From Comamonadaceae bacterium G21597-S1 (GTDB taxonomy: Bacteria > Pseudomonadota > Gammaproteobacteria > Burkholderiales > Burkholderiaceae_C), in contig JAPWHR010000003.1 of assembly GCA_027214345.1 (NCBI GenBank), positions 372,001 to 436,000 of the forward strand: a DNA stretch of 64,000 nt, written 5' to 3'. Under the pieces are notes generated by a model. That model was not told the DNA's origin and did not search any database. It saw only the letters and a list, made by a program, of their open reading frames with translations. The position numbers and the translations under genes are program-made. This document shows positions 15,656-24,653 of the stretch, piece by piece (position 1 is the stretch's first letter; the number at the start of each line of letters is the position of its first letter).

Positions 15656-18514
15656 CTACAGCAGCGTCGTCGTCTGTCCGAGCGGCTGTGGGCGGCCGTA
15701 CAGGAAACCCTGGACGATGTCGCACGACTGCGCGCTCAGGAACATGCTTTGCTGCCGGGTCTCGACCCCTTCGGCGACCACCTCGATACCCAGCTCATGC
15801 GCCAACGCTATCGTTGCGCGCACGATGGCGGCGTCATCGGCGTCGGTGGCGATGTCCTGCACGAAGGAGCGGTCTATCTTGAGCTCGTCGATCGGGAACC
15901 GTTTGAGGTAGGCCAAGGAGGAATATCCGGTTCCGAAATCATCGACCGCGATGCGCACGCCCAGCGCCTTGATTTCTTCGAGCAGTTCGATCACCTGCGC
16001 GGCATCGGTCATGGCCGTTGTCTCGGTGATCTCCAGCTTGAGCAGCGACGGCGCGATGCCGGTGTCTGCCAGCGCGCGTCGCACGACGTCGACGATGTTG
16101 CGATTGATGCACTGGCGTGCGGACACGTTGACGGCCACCGGCATCGCCTGCCGTCCGTCGGCTACCCAGCGCGCGATGTCGCGGGCGACACGTTGCATCA
16201 CCCAGGCCCCGATCTCGACGATCAATCCCGACTCCTCGGCCACGCCGATGAAGTCCGCGGGCTGCACCAGGGTTTCGGGGCTTCGGCGCCACCGCAGCAA
16301 AGCCTCGAAACCGACCAGCGTCCCGCCGTCGAGTCGGAACTGCGGTTGGTAGTGCATCTCGAACAGGCCCTCGCGCAGGGCATGGCGCAACTCGACCTCC
16401 AGTGACAGCCGCTCACGGGTCCAGATCTTGAGATCGGTCGAGTAGAACTGGAAGCCGGTATCCGGATGCGATTTGGCGCGGTACATCGCGGTGTCGGCCT
16501 TGGCCAGCAGGTCCTCGATCTCGATGCCATCCTGGGGCGCCAATGCGATGCCCACGCTACAGGAGCTGGCCAGTCGCAGATCGCGGATCTCGACGTCCTC
16601 GCCCAGTGCCGCCACCAGTTTGGCCGCAGCGGCGGCGATGGCCGATTCGCCCGAGATGTCCTCCATCACGACGATGAACTCATCGCCACCCCAACGGGCG
16701 ACGAAATCCGTGCTCCGACAGATGGCGACGAGGCGTTGCGCGGTGACGCAAAGCACCTCGTCGCCATGGCTGTGTCCCAGGCTGTCGTTGATGCGCTTGA
16801 ACCGGTCCAGGTCGATGAACAGGATGGCGATCGTGCTGTGCAGGCGTTGTGCACGCGCCAGGGCCAGTGCCAGTCGTTGTTGCAATTGCACCCGGTTCGG
16901 CAGTCCGGTCAACGCGTCATGTGTGGCGGCATGGCGCAACTGGTCGGCGCTGGCCACGCTGTCCGTGATGTCGGACAGCACGACGACAGCACCTTCGATC
17001 CGGTTGCTTGCATCGCGCAAAGGGCTGACGCTGGCGCGCAAGACACGCCCGGCCGAATCCTGGCTCTGGGCCAGGCGCAGCTGGTGCGTCGGGAAGACTC
17101 CCTGGTCGCGATGCAGGCACTCGCCAATGGCAGCCTCGAGCAAAGCCATGCCGTCGTCTTCCAGGGCCACGACCTGCGACAAGGGGTGTCCGACCAGCGC
17201 CCCGTTGGCGATCTGGCGCAGGGCGACCGGGTTGACGTAACGGATGATGCATCGGGCGTTGACCGTGATCACGCCGTCGCCGATGGCTTCCAGCGTGGCC
17301 AGCGCGTGTTGACGGTTGCGTGCCAGCCGTCGTCGGCTGTCACGCAACAGCAGCACCATCCACACGCTGGCGGCCAGCGCCAGCGCCAGCACCGCGGCAA
17401 AGGGTGCAATCCAGATCTGCAGCAGATACAGGGCCCCCGCGCTGGTGACCAAGGGCAACAGGTTATGGAGGACGATCCATCCCGTGCGCGGCATGCGCCC
17501 GCGCGTCGGCCACCAGGCGACGGGGACGACGAATGCCAGCGCGACCAGGGCCGTCAACCAGGGCGCGGACGGCGTGATCAGGTAGCCGCCACGCAGCGCC
17601 TCGTATGCCTGCGCATGCAACTGCACCGCGGGCAGATGCGATCGATCCCCGGCCAGAGGCGAGGCCAGTTCGCCTCCGAGCCCGGACGCCGACACGCCGA
17701 TCAGCACCGGCCGTCCGCGCAAGGTTTCGAGCACCTGTGGCGCCAGCAAGACCCGGGACAGTCCGATCGGCGGCGGCATTGACATGTGCGGCAACAAGAC
17801 CTCATGGTCGCGGCGCCAGGTTGGAGGCGCCTGCACGGCTGCGGAACGGGGTCCGGTCGCGCGCCGCCCGGGCAGGCGACCCGGCACGGCCGCGGGTGCA
17901 GCCTGCTCGAGCAAGGCCAGGGCCAAGGCCGGATGGCGGGCCTGGCCGGCGCCGGCGCGCAGGTAGATCCGGCGCACCTGGCCGTCGCTGTCGATTTCGG
18001 CATCCACATGACCCAGCCGCGCGGCAGCCTCACGCAGCACCGGAATCGGAAGGCCGTCCGCCATGGCGCCATCGACGCCGAGCGCCGGTGCCAGGGCCAG
18101 CACCACGCCACCGTGACGCTGCGCCGCCTGCGCCAGGGCTGCGTCGGCATCGGCACTTGCGTCGGCTTCGGTGAACAGGATGTTCATGCCCACCGTGGCC
18201 ACGCCGGCTTCGCGCAGGGTGTCGAGCACCCGGGCATGGACCGTTCGGGGCCAGGGCCACCGCCCGACGGCGGCCAGGGTCTCATCGTCGATGGCCAGCA
18301 CGACCACGGCACCGGCACCGGCTCCGGCCCGATGTGACGGCGCAGCCAGGTCGTACGCCATCAGGTCCAGCCGCGTCACGAACGTGGGCCGGGTCGCCGT
18401 CAAGATGGCCAGTACCAGCAGCGCGACCCACAGCGGGGCATGGGTCGACAGGTTTCGCATCCAGCGACGGCGAACGCTCTGCGGCGCGCCGGTCGCTGGG
18501 GCGGTGGAACTCAT
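15656..18514 (-). CDS. CHASE2-PAS-GGDEF-EAL cyclic-di-GMP signalling protein
   Basis: A 952-residue inner-membrane sensor. A first membrane segment (residues 30-46), a periplasmic CHASE2 sensor domain to about residue 310, and a cluster of further membrane segments near 315-385 precede a PAS domain (about 400-500). The GGDEF motif (RWGGDEF, about residue 606) is intact, with an RSTD inhibitory I-site five residues before it. The EAL motif (FEALLRW, about 736), DDFGTGYSS and EGVET are also intact, so both cyclase and phosphodiesterase activity are possible. Its ATG overlaps the stop of the FecR/LysM gene, indicating obligate co-expression. The longer frame upstream is overlap only. Confidence 0.92.
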   Translation of the reverse strand: MSSTAPATGAPQSVRRRWMRNLSTHAPLWVALLVLAILTATRPTFVTRLDLMAYDLAAPSHRAGAGAGAVVVLAIDDETLAAVGRWPWPRTVHARVLDTLREAGVATVGMNILFTEADASADADAALAQAAQRHGGVVLALAPALGVDGAMADGLPIPVLREAAARLGHVDAEIDSDGQVRRIYLRAGAGQARHPALALALLEQAAPAAVPGRLPGRRATGPRSAAVQAPPTWRRDHEVLLPHMSMPPPIGLSRVLLAPQVLETLRGRPVLIGVSASGLGGELASPLAGDRSHLPAVQLHAQAYEALRGGYLITPSAPWLTALVALAFVVPVAWWPTRGRMPRTGWIVLHNLLPLVTSAGALYLLQIWIAPFAAVLALALAASVWMVLLLRDSRRRLARNRQHALATLEAIGDGVITVNARCIIRYVNPVALRQIANGALVGHPLSQVVALEDDGMALLEAAIGECLHRDQGVFPTHQLRLAQSQDSAGRVLRASVSPLRDASNRIEGAVVVLSDITDSVASADQLRHAATHDALTGLPNRVQLQQRLALALARAQRLHSTIAILFIDLDRFKRINDSLGHSHGDEVLCVTAQRLVAICRSTDFVARWGGDEFIVVMEDISGESAIAAAAAKLVAALGEDVEIRDLRLASSCSVGIALAPQDGIEIEDLLAKADTAMYRAKSHPDTGFQFYSTDLKIWTRERLSLEVELRHALREGLFEMHYQPQFRLDGGTLVGFEALLRWRRSPETLVQPADFIGVAEESGLIVEIGAWVMQRVARDIARWVADGRQAMPVAVNVSARQCINRNIVDVVRRALADTGIAPSLLKLEITETTAMTDAAQVIELLEEIKALGVRIAVDDFGTGYSSLAYLKRFPIDELKIDRSFVQDIATDADDAAIVRATIALAHELGIEVVAEGVETRQQSMFLSAQSCDIVQGFLYGRPQPLGQTTTLL

Positions 18515-20181
18515 AGGCCCAGCAGAATCAGGGCCGGCAGCACGATCAGCAAGGCGCGCCATGGTGAAGGTTCGGGTGCGGGCGGGGGCGGCTCGGGAAC
18601 CACGAAGAGTTGCGGCCGGCTCCAGGGACCGGTAAAACCATCCTGGCTGGTCGTGCGGATGCGCAAGTGGTAGGTGCCGGGTGTCAGCGCATGCAGCAGG
18701 TGTTGTGGCTCGTTCGAGCGCACGTCGACCACCGGCTGGGAGAAGTCGTCGCGGGTGGCCACCTGCAGCTCATAACCGGTGGCGTGCGGTACGGCCGGCC
18801 AACGGATGGTGACCTGCCCGGACTGGACCTGCACCGGCGCGGCCTCAGGCGCCGGCGGCACCACCCGGAACGACTGTGTGTCACCCCACGGGCCCTGGCG
18901 GTCACTGGCCGGAACCACGGAGGCGACCCTCCAGTGATAAAGGCCCGGTGCCAGGTCGGTGGCGAGCGCGCCGATCTGCGCTTCGGTTGCCGATTGCGCG
19001 ACCAAGGGCGCACCCTCGGTCGATGGGTCCTGGCGTATTTCGAGCCGGTAGTGCCAGCCGGGATCGGGAATGGTCCATTGGAATTGCGGACGTGGCGTGG
19101 CAACGACGGCGTCGGGCGCCGGCCGGACCAGGATCGGGGCCTGCGGGCGTGCATGGACCCGGATCGTGCGTTCCGCGACGACGCCTTCGAGGCCGTCGGC
19201 GTCGGTGGCGCGCACGCGCAGCACGAAATCACCGTCTTCGATATCCGTGATGCGGATCCGCGCCTGTGGAATGAGCTCATCGGACAACAGGGTTTCGAAA
19301 CGTGTATCCGGTGCCACCTGGCTCCGGTAGGCGACCGCGCCGGGAACCGGCGCCAGGGGCCAGTTGACCGGCAGCCGTTCCAGCCGTTCGGGCAGTCCGG
19401 ACAGGTCCGGGGCGGCCAGCAGTGACCGTGGCGGTTCCGGGGCCCGTCCGACCTGGGCAATCGTGCCAAATCCGGCGTTGGCCCGAACACCGCCGGCCGC
19501 GTTGTCGACCTGGACGGCGCCGTCCAGCACTTCCGTCCAGGCGGTCTGGTCGTCGGCATGGACCCGGAACCGGGTGCCGCGTACGGCAGCCACGGCGGCC
19601 GGCGTGCGGATCTCGAACCGCGTCGCGGGCGCGCGGTGCAGAGGCGTGACCATGTTCTCCAGTCCGCCGCGGATCAGTTCGAGTTCGACCATGAAACCGC
19701 CGTCGAGCAGCCGCCGGTCCGACTGCACCAGGCGCAGCTCCGAGGCCTGGCGCATCATGACCCGCGAGCCGTCGTCGAATTCCAGCAACACGCTGGATCC
19801 GGGGCCGGTACGCAGTTGCGCGCGGGTCGGCAGTTCTTCGCCGGCGACGGCCGCCCGCACGGGTTTGCCCGACTGCTCCACCATGGCTTGACCGTGCGCC
19901 GCCAATACACGGATGCGTGTCGACTGGAGCTTGAGCCACGGGGCCGGAATACGCAGTTGCGTGCCGGGCGGTACCCTGCGGTCATTCGTGATGCGGTTCA
20001 GCCGGGTCAGTTGCTGCGCGAACGACGTGTCCTTCAGATAACGCTGGGCGATGTTCCAGGGGTGATCGCCAACCTGCACCGTGTAGACGAATTCGTCGAC
20101 GGCATGGACGCTGGCGCTCGTGAGGATCGAGGTGGCGACAGCCAGGTGGTACAGGCGCGGGGTCAGTGGCTTGCTGGACAT
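18511..20181 (-). CDS. LysM-FecR-fibronectin III envelope protein paired with the CHASE2 sensor
   Basis: A 556-residue exported protein. A signal peptide (about 1-27) is followed by a LysM peptidoglycan-binding domain (YTVQVGDHPWNIAQRYLKD to LRIPAPW). Next comes a FecR domain (about 105-225, with TGPGSSVLLEFDDGSRVMMR and PAAVAAVRGTRFRV), repeated fibronectin-III-like beta modules (about 265-530) and a single hydrophobic C-terminal anchor (LLIVLPALILLGL). FecR domains are known to occur beside CHASE2 proteins. The overlap with the downstream CHASE2 gene suggests that it delivers an envelope signal to it. No sigma factor gene is nearby. Confidence 0.88.
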   Translation of the reverse strand: MSSKPLTPRLYHLAVATSILTSASVHAVDEFVYTVQVGDHPWNIAQRYLKDTSFAQQLTRLNRITNDRRVPPGTQLRIPAPWLKLQSTRIRVLAAHGQAMVEQSGKPVRAAVAGEELPTRAQLRTGPGSSVLLEFDDGSRVMMRQASELRLVQSDRRLLDGGFMVELELIRGGLENMVTPLHRAPATRFEIRTPAAVAAVRGTRFRVHADDQTAWTEVLDGAVQVDNAAGGVRANAGFGTIAQVGRAPEPPRSLLAAPDLSGLPERLERLPVNWPLAPVPGAVAYRSQVAPDTRFETLLSDELIPQARIRITDIEDGDFVLRVRATDADGLEGVVAERTIRVHARPQAPILVRPAPDAVVATPRPQFQWTIPDPGWHYRLEIRQDPSTEGAPLVAQSATEAQIGALATDLAPGLYHWRVASVVPASDRQGPWGDTQSFRVVPPAPEAAPVQVQSGQVTIRWPAVPHATGYELQVATRDDFSQPVVDVRSNEPQHLLHALTPGTYHLRIRTTSQDGFTGPWSRPQLFVVPEPPPPAPEPSPWRALLIVLPALILLGL

Positions 20182-20193
20182 GGCGGGCGATGG

Positions 20194-21030
20194 TCAGACG
20201 AAGCCGCGGGGAGGTAGTGCGCGGGAGCGTTGCAGCCAGTTTTCCGGCGCATAGGTCGCCCGGGCATCGGTGGCGTGCAGGGTATAGGCATGGCGGGAAT
20301 GTGCCGATCGATTCGGTCCGCTGTAGTGTGGCAGCAGGCCATGGAACACCACCAAAGTGCCCGCCGGCACTTCCAGCGGTTGCGCCTCGTGCAGATTCGG
20401 CCAGGGCGTGGCATCCAGTGGCGTGATCGCGGCCGCATCGCCGCTGCGCACGAATTGCTCTCGCAAGGGTCCCCGATGGCCGCCGGGCTGCACCCACAGG
20501 CACCCATTGCCCTGGTGGGCATCCTCGAGTGCGAACCAGAATGTCGTCACGCTGATCGGCGTGGTGACAAAGAAACTCGCGTCCTGGTGCCAGCGCACCT
20601 CGCCACCGATGGCCGGCTGCTTGAAGATGTACATCGACTGCCACACCAGCGGCCGCAGCAATCCGACGGCGTGCGCGACGGTTGCCAGGTCGCTCCCATG
20701 CGAGAACCGGTCGAACACCGGATCGAGATCATGCATGGCGTGGCCGATCTTGTTGATCGACAGTGCCTTGTCCTGCCTGAGTCGTCCGTTCGCATCGAGT
20801 GCCTCCTCTTCGAGGAAGCAGCGTATCGTCTGCGCCGATCCCAGGAAATAGTCGTTGACCCTGCGTTGCTGCTCCTGGGTGCTGAATACGGCCTGTTCTC
20901 CGTCCGGCTCATACATGTCGACCAGTTCGCGGGCTCTTTGGCGGATCGATGCGATCTGCGCCGCATTCCTGAATCCCGGAAGGACGACGAAGCCTTGTCC
21001 GGTAAAGGTCTGCTGCAGCTCGCTGGACAT
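20194..21030 (-). CDS. Phytanoyl-CoA dioxygenase family (PHYHD1-like) Fe(II)/2-oxoglutarate oxygenase
   Basis: A 278-residue double-stranded beta-helix oxygenase. The iron facial triad is visible as His148 and Asp150 in VRWHQDASFF and His235 in VVFHGLLPHYSG, with a probable 2-oxoglutarate-binding Arg246 downstream. The core, including FALEDAHQGNGCLWVQPGGHRG, resembles animal PHYHD1. The start at 21030 begins MSSELQQTFTGQGFVVLPGF; a longer frame runs into pepP and is rejected. It lies 13 bp from the FecR gene and 18 bp from pepP, in a minus-strand series. The substrate is unknown. The same superfamily includes PhnY*, but this protein is not clearly that enzyme. Confidence 0.8.
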   Translation of the reverse strand: MSSELQQTFTGQGFVVLPGFRNAAQIASIRQRARELVDMYEPDGEQAVFSTQEQQRRVNDYFLGSAQTIRCFLEEEALDANGRLRQDKALSINKIGHAMHDLDPVFDRFSHGSDLATVAHAVGLLRPLVWQSMYIFKQPAIGGEVRWHQDASFFVTTPISVTTFWFALEDAHQGNGCLWVQPGGHRGPLREQFVRSGDAAAITPLDATPWPNLHEAQPLEVPAGTLVVFHGLLPHYSGPNRSAHSRHAYTLHATDARATYAPENWLQRSRALPPRGFV

Positions 21031-21047
21031 GGCACCGTCGTATCGGG

Positions 21048-22433
21048 CTACGCTCGCATCAAGGCTTCGATTTCCGCGCCGTCGACCGGCACCGCGCGGG
21101 TGATCAGCTCGCAGCCATCGTCGGTGACGATGGCATCGTCTTCGATGCGGATGCCGATGTTGTGGAAATGCTCGGGAACCCCTGGCGCGGGACGGATGTA
21201 GATGCCGGGTTCGATCGTCAGTACCATGCCGGGGCGCAGGATGCGGGCCGGCCGATTCACGATGGTCTCGCCGCTGAGCGCGTCCTTGCGTTCGCTGGTC
21301 TGGCCCAATTCGCCGGGTTCGAGGTAGCCGCCGCAATCGTGTACGTCCATGCCCAGCCAGTGGCCGGTGCGATGCATGTAGAACTGGAAATAGCTGCGCT
21401 TGTCGATCACGTCCTGCAAGGTACCGACCTTCTGGCGATCGAGCAAGCCCAGGTCCAGCATGCCCTGGGCCAGCACCTTCACGCTGGCGTCGTGCGGGTC
21501 GGTGAAGCGGGCGCCGGCCCGGGTGGCGTCCACGGCGGCCTGCTGGCTGGCCAGCACCAGGTCGTACAGCTCACGCTGGGGCCCGGTGAACCGGCCGTTG
21601 GCGGGGAACGTGCGGGTGATGTCGCTCGCGTAACCGTCGAGTTCGCAGCCGGCGTCGATCAATACCAGCTCGCCGTCGCGGATCGGTGCAGCGTCGGCGC
21701 GGTAATGCAATACGCAGGCATTGGCACCGGCAGCCACGATGGAGCCATAGGCCGGGTATTGCGAGCCGTGGCGGCGGAACTCGTGCAGCAGTTCGGCGTC
21801 CAGGTGGTACTCGCGCACGTCCTGGCCCTCGCGCAACATGCGGGCCGACAGCTGCATGGCCCGGATGTGCGCGCCGGCACTGATGCGGGCGGCGCGGCGC
21901 ATGGTGTCCTGTTCGCTGGGGTCCTTGATCAGCCGCATCTCGTCGAGCAGGCTGCACAGGTCGCGTTGCTGGTCCGGACACAAGGCGCCGAAACGCACCC
22001 GCGCGCGCAGGCTGGACAACCATTGGTCGATCCGCGTCTCCAGGCCGGGATGGATGCCGAACGGATACCAGACTACCTCGCGACCGTCGATCAACCGGGG
22101 CAACTGTGCATCGAGTTCGGCGACGGAAAACGCCGCGTCCACGCCCAGGTGCGCCGGCGCGTCCGCGGGGCCGAGCCGGTAACCGTCCCAGATTTCGCGC
22201 TCCATGTCCTTGGGTTGGCAGAACAGCGTGCTCTTGCCATCCCCGGTAATGACTAGCCAGGCCTGCGGCTCGGAGAATCCGGTCAGGTAGTAAAAATAGC
22301 TGTCGTGCCGGAACAGATAGTCGCTGTCGCGGTTGCGCTGGCGCTCGGGCGCCGTGGGGACGATGGCAATGCCGCGGGGGCCGAGTTGTGCGGCCAGTGC
22401 CGCCCGGCGCCCGGCATGAATGGAAAGAGTCAT
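21048..22433 (-). CDS. pepP: Xaa-Pro aminopeptidase (aminopeptidase P)
   Basis: A 461-residue M24B metallopeptidase removing N-terminal residues before proline. The N-terminal domain (HDSYFYYLTGFSEPQAWLVI) is followed by the pita-bread catalytic domain. Its metal ligands are visible: LIDAGCELDGYASDITRTFP (two Asp), HRTGHWLGMDVHDCG (His), VLTIEPGIYI (Glu) and RIEDDAIVTDDGCE (Glu). The start MTLSIHAGRR overlaps the murU stop as ATGA, so a longer upstream frame is discarded. In related Burkholderiales pepP usually lies next to murU and ubiH; ubiH is missing here. Confidence 0.93.
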   Translation of the reverse strand: MTLSIHAGRRAALAAQLGPRGIAIVPTAPERQRNRDSDYLFRHDSYFYYLTGFSEPQAWLVITGDGKSTLFCQPKDMEREIWDGYRLGPADAPAHLGVDAAFSVAELDAQLPRLIDGREVVWYPFGIHPGLETRIDQWLSSLRARVRFGALCPDQQRDLCSLLDEMRLIKDPSEQDTMRRAARISAGAHIRAMQLSARMLREGQDVREYHLDAELLHEFRRHGSQYPAYGSIVAAGANACVLHYRADAAPIRDGELVLIDAGCELDGYASDITRTFPANGRFTGPQRELYDLVLASQQAAVDATRAGARFTDPHDASVKVLAQGMLDLGLLDRQKVGTLQDVIDKRSYFQFYMHRTGHWLGMDVHDCGGYLEPGELGQTSERKDALSGETIVNRPARILRPGMVLTIEPGIYIRPAPGVPEHFHNIGIRIEDDAIVTDDGCELITRAVPVDGAEIEALMRA

Positions 22434-23218
22434 GGTGTGTGCGATTGCGTATATATCTGCTGCGACTGCCTCAATTGGGCCAACCGTTGCGGCGTGCCGA
22501 CATCGGTCCAACGGCCAGTGTAAAGCTGGGCACTGACCTTGCCCTCACGAACTGCCGTACGCAACATCGGAGCCAGCGCTGCCCGGGTGCCACCAGGATT
22601 GCCCGGCGGCACGGCGCAGTACGGTGGCGCAAACAAGGCGTGACGAAACAGCCCGATGGTGCTGTAGGTGTGGCGCAACGCACCGTCATTTTGCGCCAGG
22701 CCACTGGCGGCCAACGCAAAATCGCCTGTCGGATTGTGTGATGGATTGGGTACCAGCCACAGATGCGCCAAGGCACTGCTGGCACGGAACCGCTGCAGAT
22801 CGAAGTTGGAGAATTCGAAATCAGGGGCATAGATGTCGCCAGCAACGACCCAGAACGGGTCTGCCAGGTGCGGCAATGCACGGGCGATACCGCCCGCGGT
22901 TTCCAACGCTGCCCCGAAGTCATGTCCTTCATGCGAATAGATGACGCGCATCGGGATGGTCGCAGTGGCTTGCCGATCGGTGGTCAATTGCACGACGCCG
23001 GCCGGAAATCGGGCCTCGATCATGTCGCCCAGCCAGGCGGTATTGATGACAGCAGTGTCGAACCCCCCGCGCACCAAGGCTTCCATGGTCCACTGCATCA
23101 ATGGCTTGCCTCCCAACTCGAGCAGTGGCTTTGGGCAGTGATCGGTCAACGGTCGCATGCGCTCGCCACGTCCGGCGGCCAACACGATGGCGTCTGCCAA
23201 CAAGGGTTGTGAAGTCAC
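22430..23218 (-). CDS. murU: N-acetylmuramate-1-phosphate uridylyltransferase MurU (nucleotidyltransferase)
   Basis: A 262-residue sugar-1-phosphate nucleotidyltransferase. The N-terminal AIVLAAGRGERMRPLTDHCPKPLLELGGKPLMQW is the nucleotide-binding signature of this family, and VVAGDIYAPDFEF supplies the metal-binding Asp. In the anabolic peptidoglycan-recycling route MurU makes UDP-MurNAc from MurNAc-1-phosphate produced by AmgK. Usually amgK and murU are adjacent; here murU is coupled to pepP instead. A generic mannose/glucose-1-phosphate nucleotidyltransferase remains possible, but the pair of genes in one window favours MurU. Confidence 0.8.
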   Translation of the reverse strand: MTSQPLLADAIVLAAGRGERMRPLTDHCPKPLLELGGKPLMQWTMEALVRGGFDTAVINTAWLGDMIEARFPAGVVQLTTDRQATATIPMRVIYSHEGHDFGAALETAGGIARALPHLADPFWVVAGDIYAPDFEFSNFDLQRFRASSALAHLWLVPNPSHNPTGDFALAASGLAQNDGALRHTYSTIGLFRHALFAPPYCAVPPGNPGGTRAALAPMLRTAVREGKVSAQLYTGRWTDVGTPQRLAQLRQSQQIYTQSHTP

Positions 23219-23333
23219 GTTGATCGATGGGTTGGCACGCTGAAAAGCAGCGCAGTTGACTGCATTGTCATGCTAGCCGCAGTCCTTGACGGCGGAGCAA
23301 GCCGCTTCCATGCAATTCGATCAGATCATGAAA

Positions 23334-23355
23334 AAGGCGCCAATATTGGCGCCTT
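23334..23355 (-). terminator. Palindromic terminator downstream of the PEP-CTERM gene
   Basis: AAGGCGCCAAT is followed directly by its complement, making a 22-bp perfect palindrome. Read on the minus strand it is followed by a short T run (five T in all), giving an intrinsic terminator 52 bp after the stop of the PEP-CTERM protein and upstream of murU. Confidence 0.75.
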
Positions 23356-23406
23356 GTTCGTGCTTGCGCTACCAAGGGTAGACGCGACGCAGCAAAAAGC
23401 GGTGGC

Positions 23407-24246
23407 TCAGGCCGTTGTGTTGCGACGGCGACGAATCACGGCCAAGCCGGCCAAAGCCGCGCCCATCAAAGCCAGCGAACCCGGTTCCGGAACGCCGGTG
23501 CCCGGGTCCGGCGGTGTCGTCACGGTGCCGGCCAGGGTCAACAATTTGAAGTAGTCATTGCCATTCGTGCAAGAGTAGTTGCTGCCTGGCTTGTTGCAGC
23601 TGGTGTTCGCACCGGTGTACCCGCTGTTGTAGGCACTCACCAACCACCAGCTGGAGGTCAGGTTGCCGCTGTTGACCGCGTATGGGTTGCCCGTGGACAT
23701 GTTGGCGTAGTTGCCAACCAACTCCCAGCCACCAGCTGACGTGAGACCGGCAATCGTCTTGCCCGCGAGTTGGGTCGACAGATTGGGTGCGGTTGCACCG
23801 GTCCAGCGAAGCAGGCTGAAGTCGGAGTCACCACTCCACCAACCTGCGGTCAAGCCTGTCAGCGCGATCGAAGATGCGCCGAAGTCAAACGCGATCAATT
23901 CGACGCGACCATTGTTGTCAATGGCATGGTCCGGGGAGGTCGATTCACCACCAGCACCCAGGCCACCGCTCCAGTCGGTCAATGCGGCGGTGACGAAGGT
24001 GGAGCCGGAGCTGCTGGTGCTGACCGCAAACGCCGAGCCCTTCAGCAACGGAGCGCCGGGATCCGATCCGGACTGCGCAGCACAATTGCCCGCCAGTACT
24101 TCAGACTGGGAGCACAGGCTTCCGGCTTCGCCGAACGTCCAAGTCGATACCGCGGATGCGCCAAAACTTGCGCTGGCCAACGCCACCCCGGCTAGCAAGT
24201 GCAGTGCGGTGTTCATTGTTGTTTTACTCAGCGTCATGGTACTCAT
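23407..24246 (-). CDS. PEP-CTERM sorting-domain exported protein
   Basis: A 279-residue secreted protein of unknown function. It has an N-terminal signal peptide (LLAGVALASASFGASA). The C-terminal sorting tag VPEPGSLALMGAALAGLAVIRRRR combines the PEP motif, a hydrophobic helix and a basic cluster, as recognised by exosortase. The body is rich in Gly, Ser, Thr and Asn and includes two closely spaced Cys pairs, consistent with an extracellular beta-rich domain. ATG 24246 is preferred to a TTG two codons earlier; an ATG three codons in is also possible. It is monocistronic, with its own terminator. No exosortase gene lies in the window. Confidence 0.88.
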   Translation of the reverse strand: MSTMTLSKTTMNTALHLLAGVALASASFGASAVSTWTFGEAGSLCSQSEVLAGNCAAQSGSDPGAPLLKGSAFAVSTSSSGSTFVTAALTDWSGGLGAGGESTSPDHAIDNNGRVELIAFDFGASSIALTGLTAGWWSGDSDFSLLRWTGATAPNLSTQLAGKTIAGLTSAGGWELVGNYANMSTGNPYAVNSGNLTSSWWLVSAYNSGYTGANTSCNKPGSNYSCTNGNDYFKLLTLAGTVTTPPDPGTGVPEPGSLALMGAALAGLAVIRRRRNTTA

Positions 24247-24653
24247 CCTCAATCTAGGTCAAAGGTCGCTATGCAGCCAACCGTGTCGAGAGTCAAGCCA
24301 GTTCCGTGCCAGTTCAAATTTGTCATTTGTTTTCAATAACTTGAGCCGTCAATACGATATTCGACTGTAGCTTGTGTAAGGGGATCCGACACTGATTCGA
24401 GCCCTTGGTGCCGACCGTTTTCGGCACGCTCGTCGCGTTGAGCCGACCGTGCGCGGCTCGAGGACGGTTGTCGGCTTGCGTGATCCCTGCGTCTTCGCGG
24501 CCCTGGTCCATTGGATCGATTGGTGCAAATCGCCATCGAGCCGCTCCCGATCAGGCACGCAGAATGCCAAACGATAAAATCGCGATTTCCCCAATTGACA
24601 CGGCAGCCGGTGCAAGACGTTTGTCATCGGCCCAGTCCTGCATTCTCCCAAGT
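24247..24653. other. Divergent 407-bp intergenic region between the PEP-CTERM gene and tkt
   Basis: It must contain promoters for both genes. Two short inverted repeats are visible: GTGCCGA with its complement at 24408-24427, and GCCGAC with its complement around 24440-24473. An upstream extension of the tkt frame starts at 24405 but has no family similarity. I see no tRNA, riboswitch or small ORF that I can support. Confidence 0.4.

Noticed and set aside
20194-21030. Reading the PHYHD1-like oxygenase as PhnY*, the partner of the PhnZ-like protein
   Set aside because: The fold is right, but the gene is 8 kb away in an unrelated series, and the sequence resembles animal PHYHD1 more than PhnY* as I remember it. 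Evidence is insufficient.
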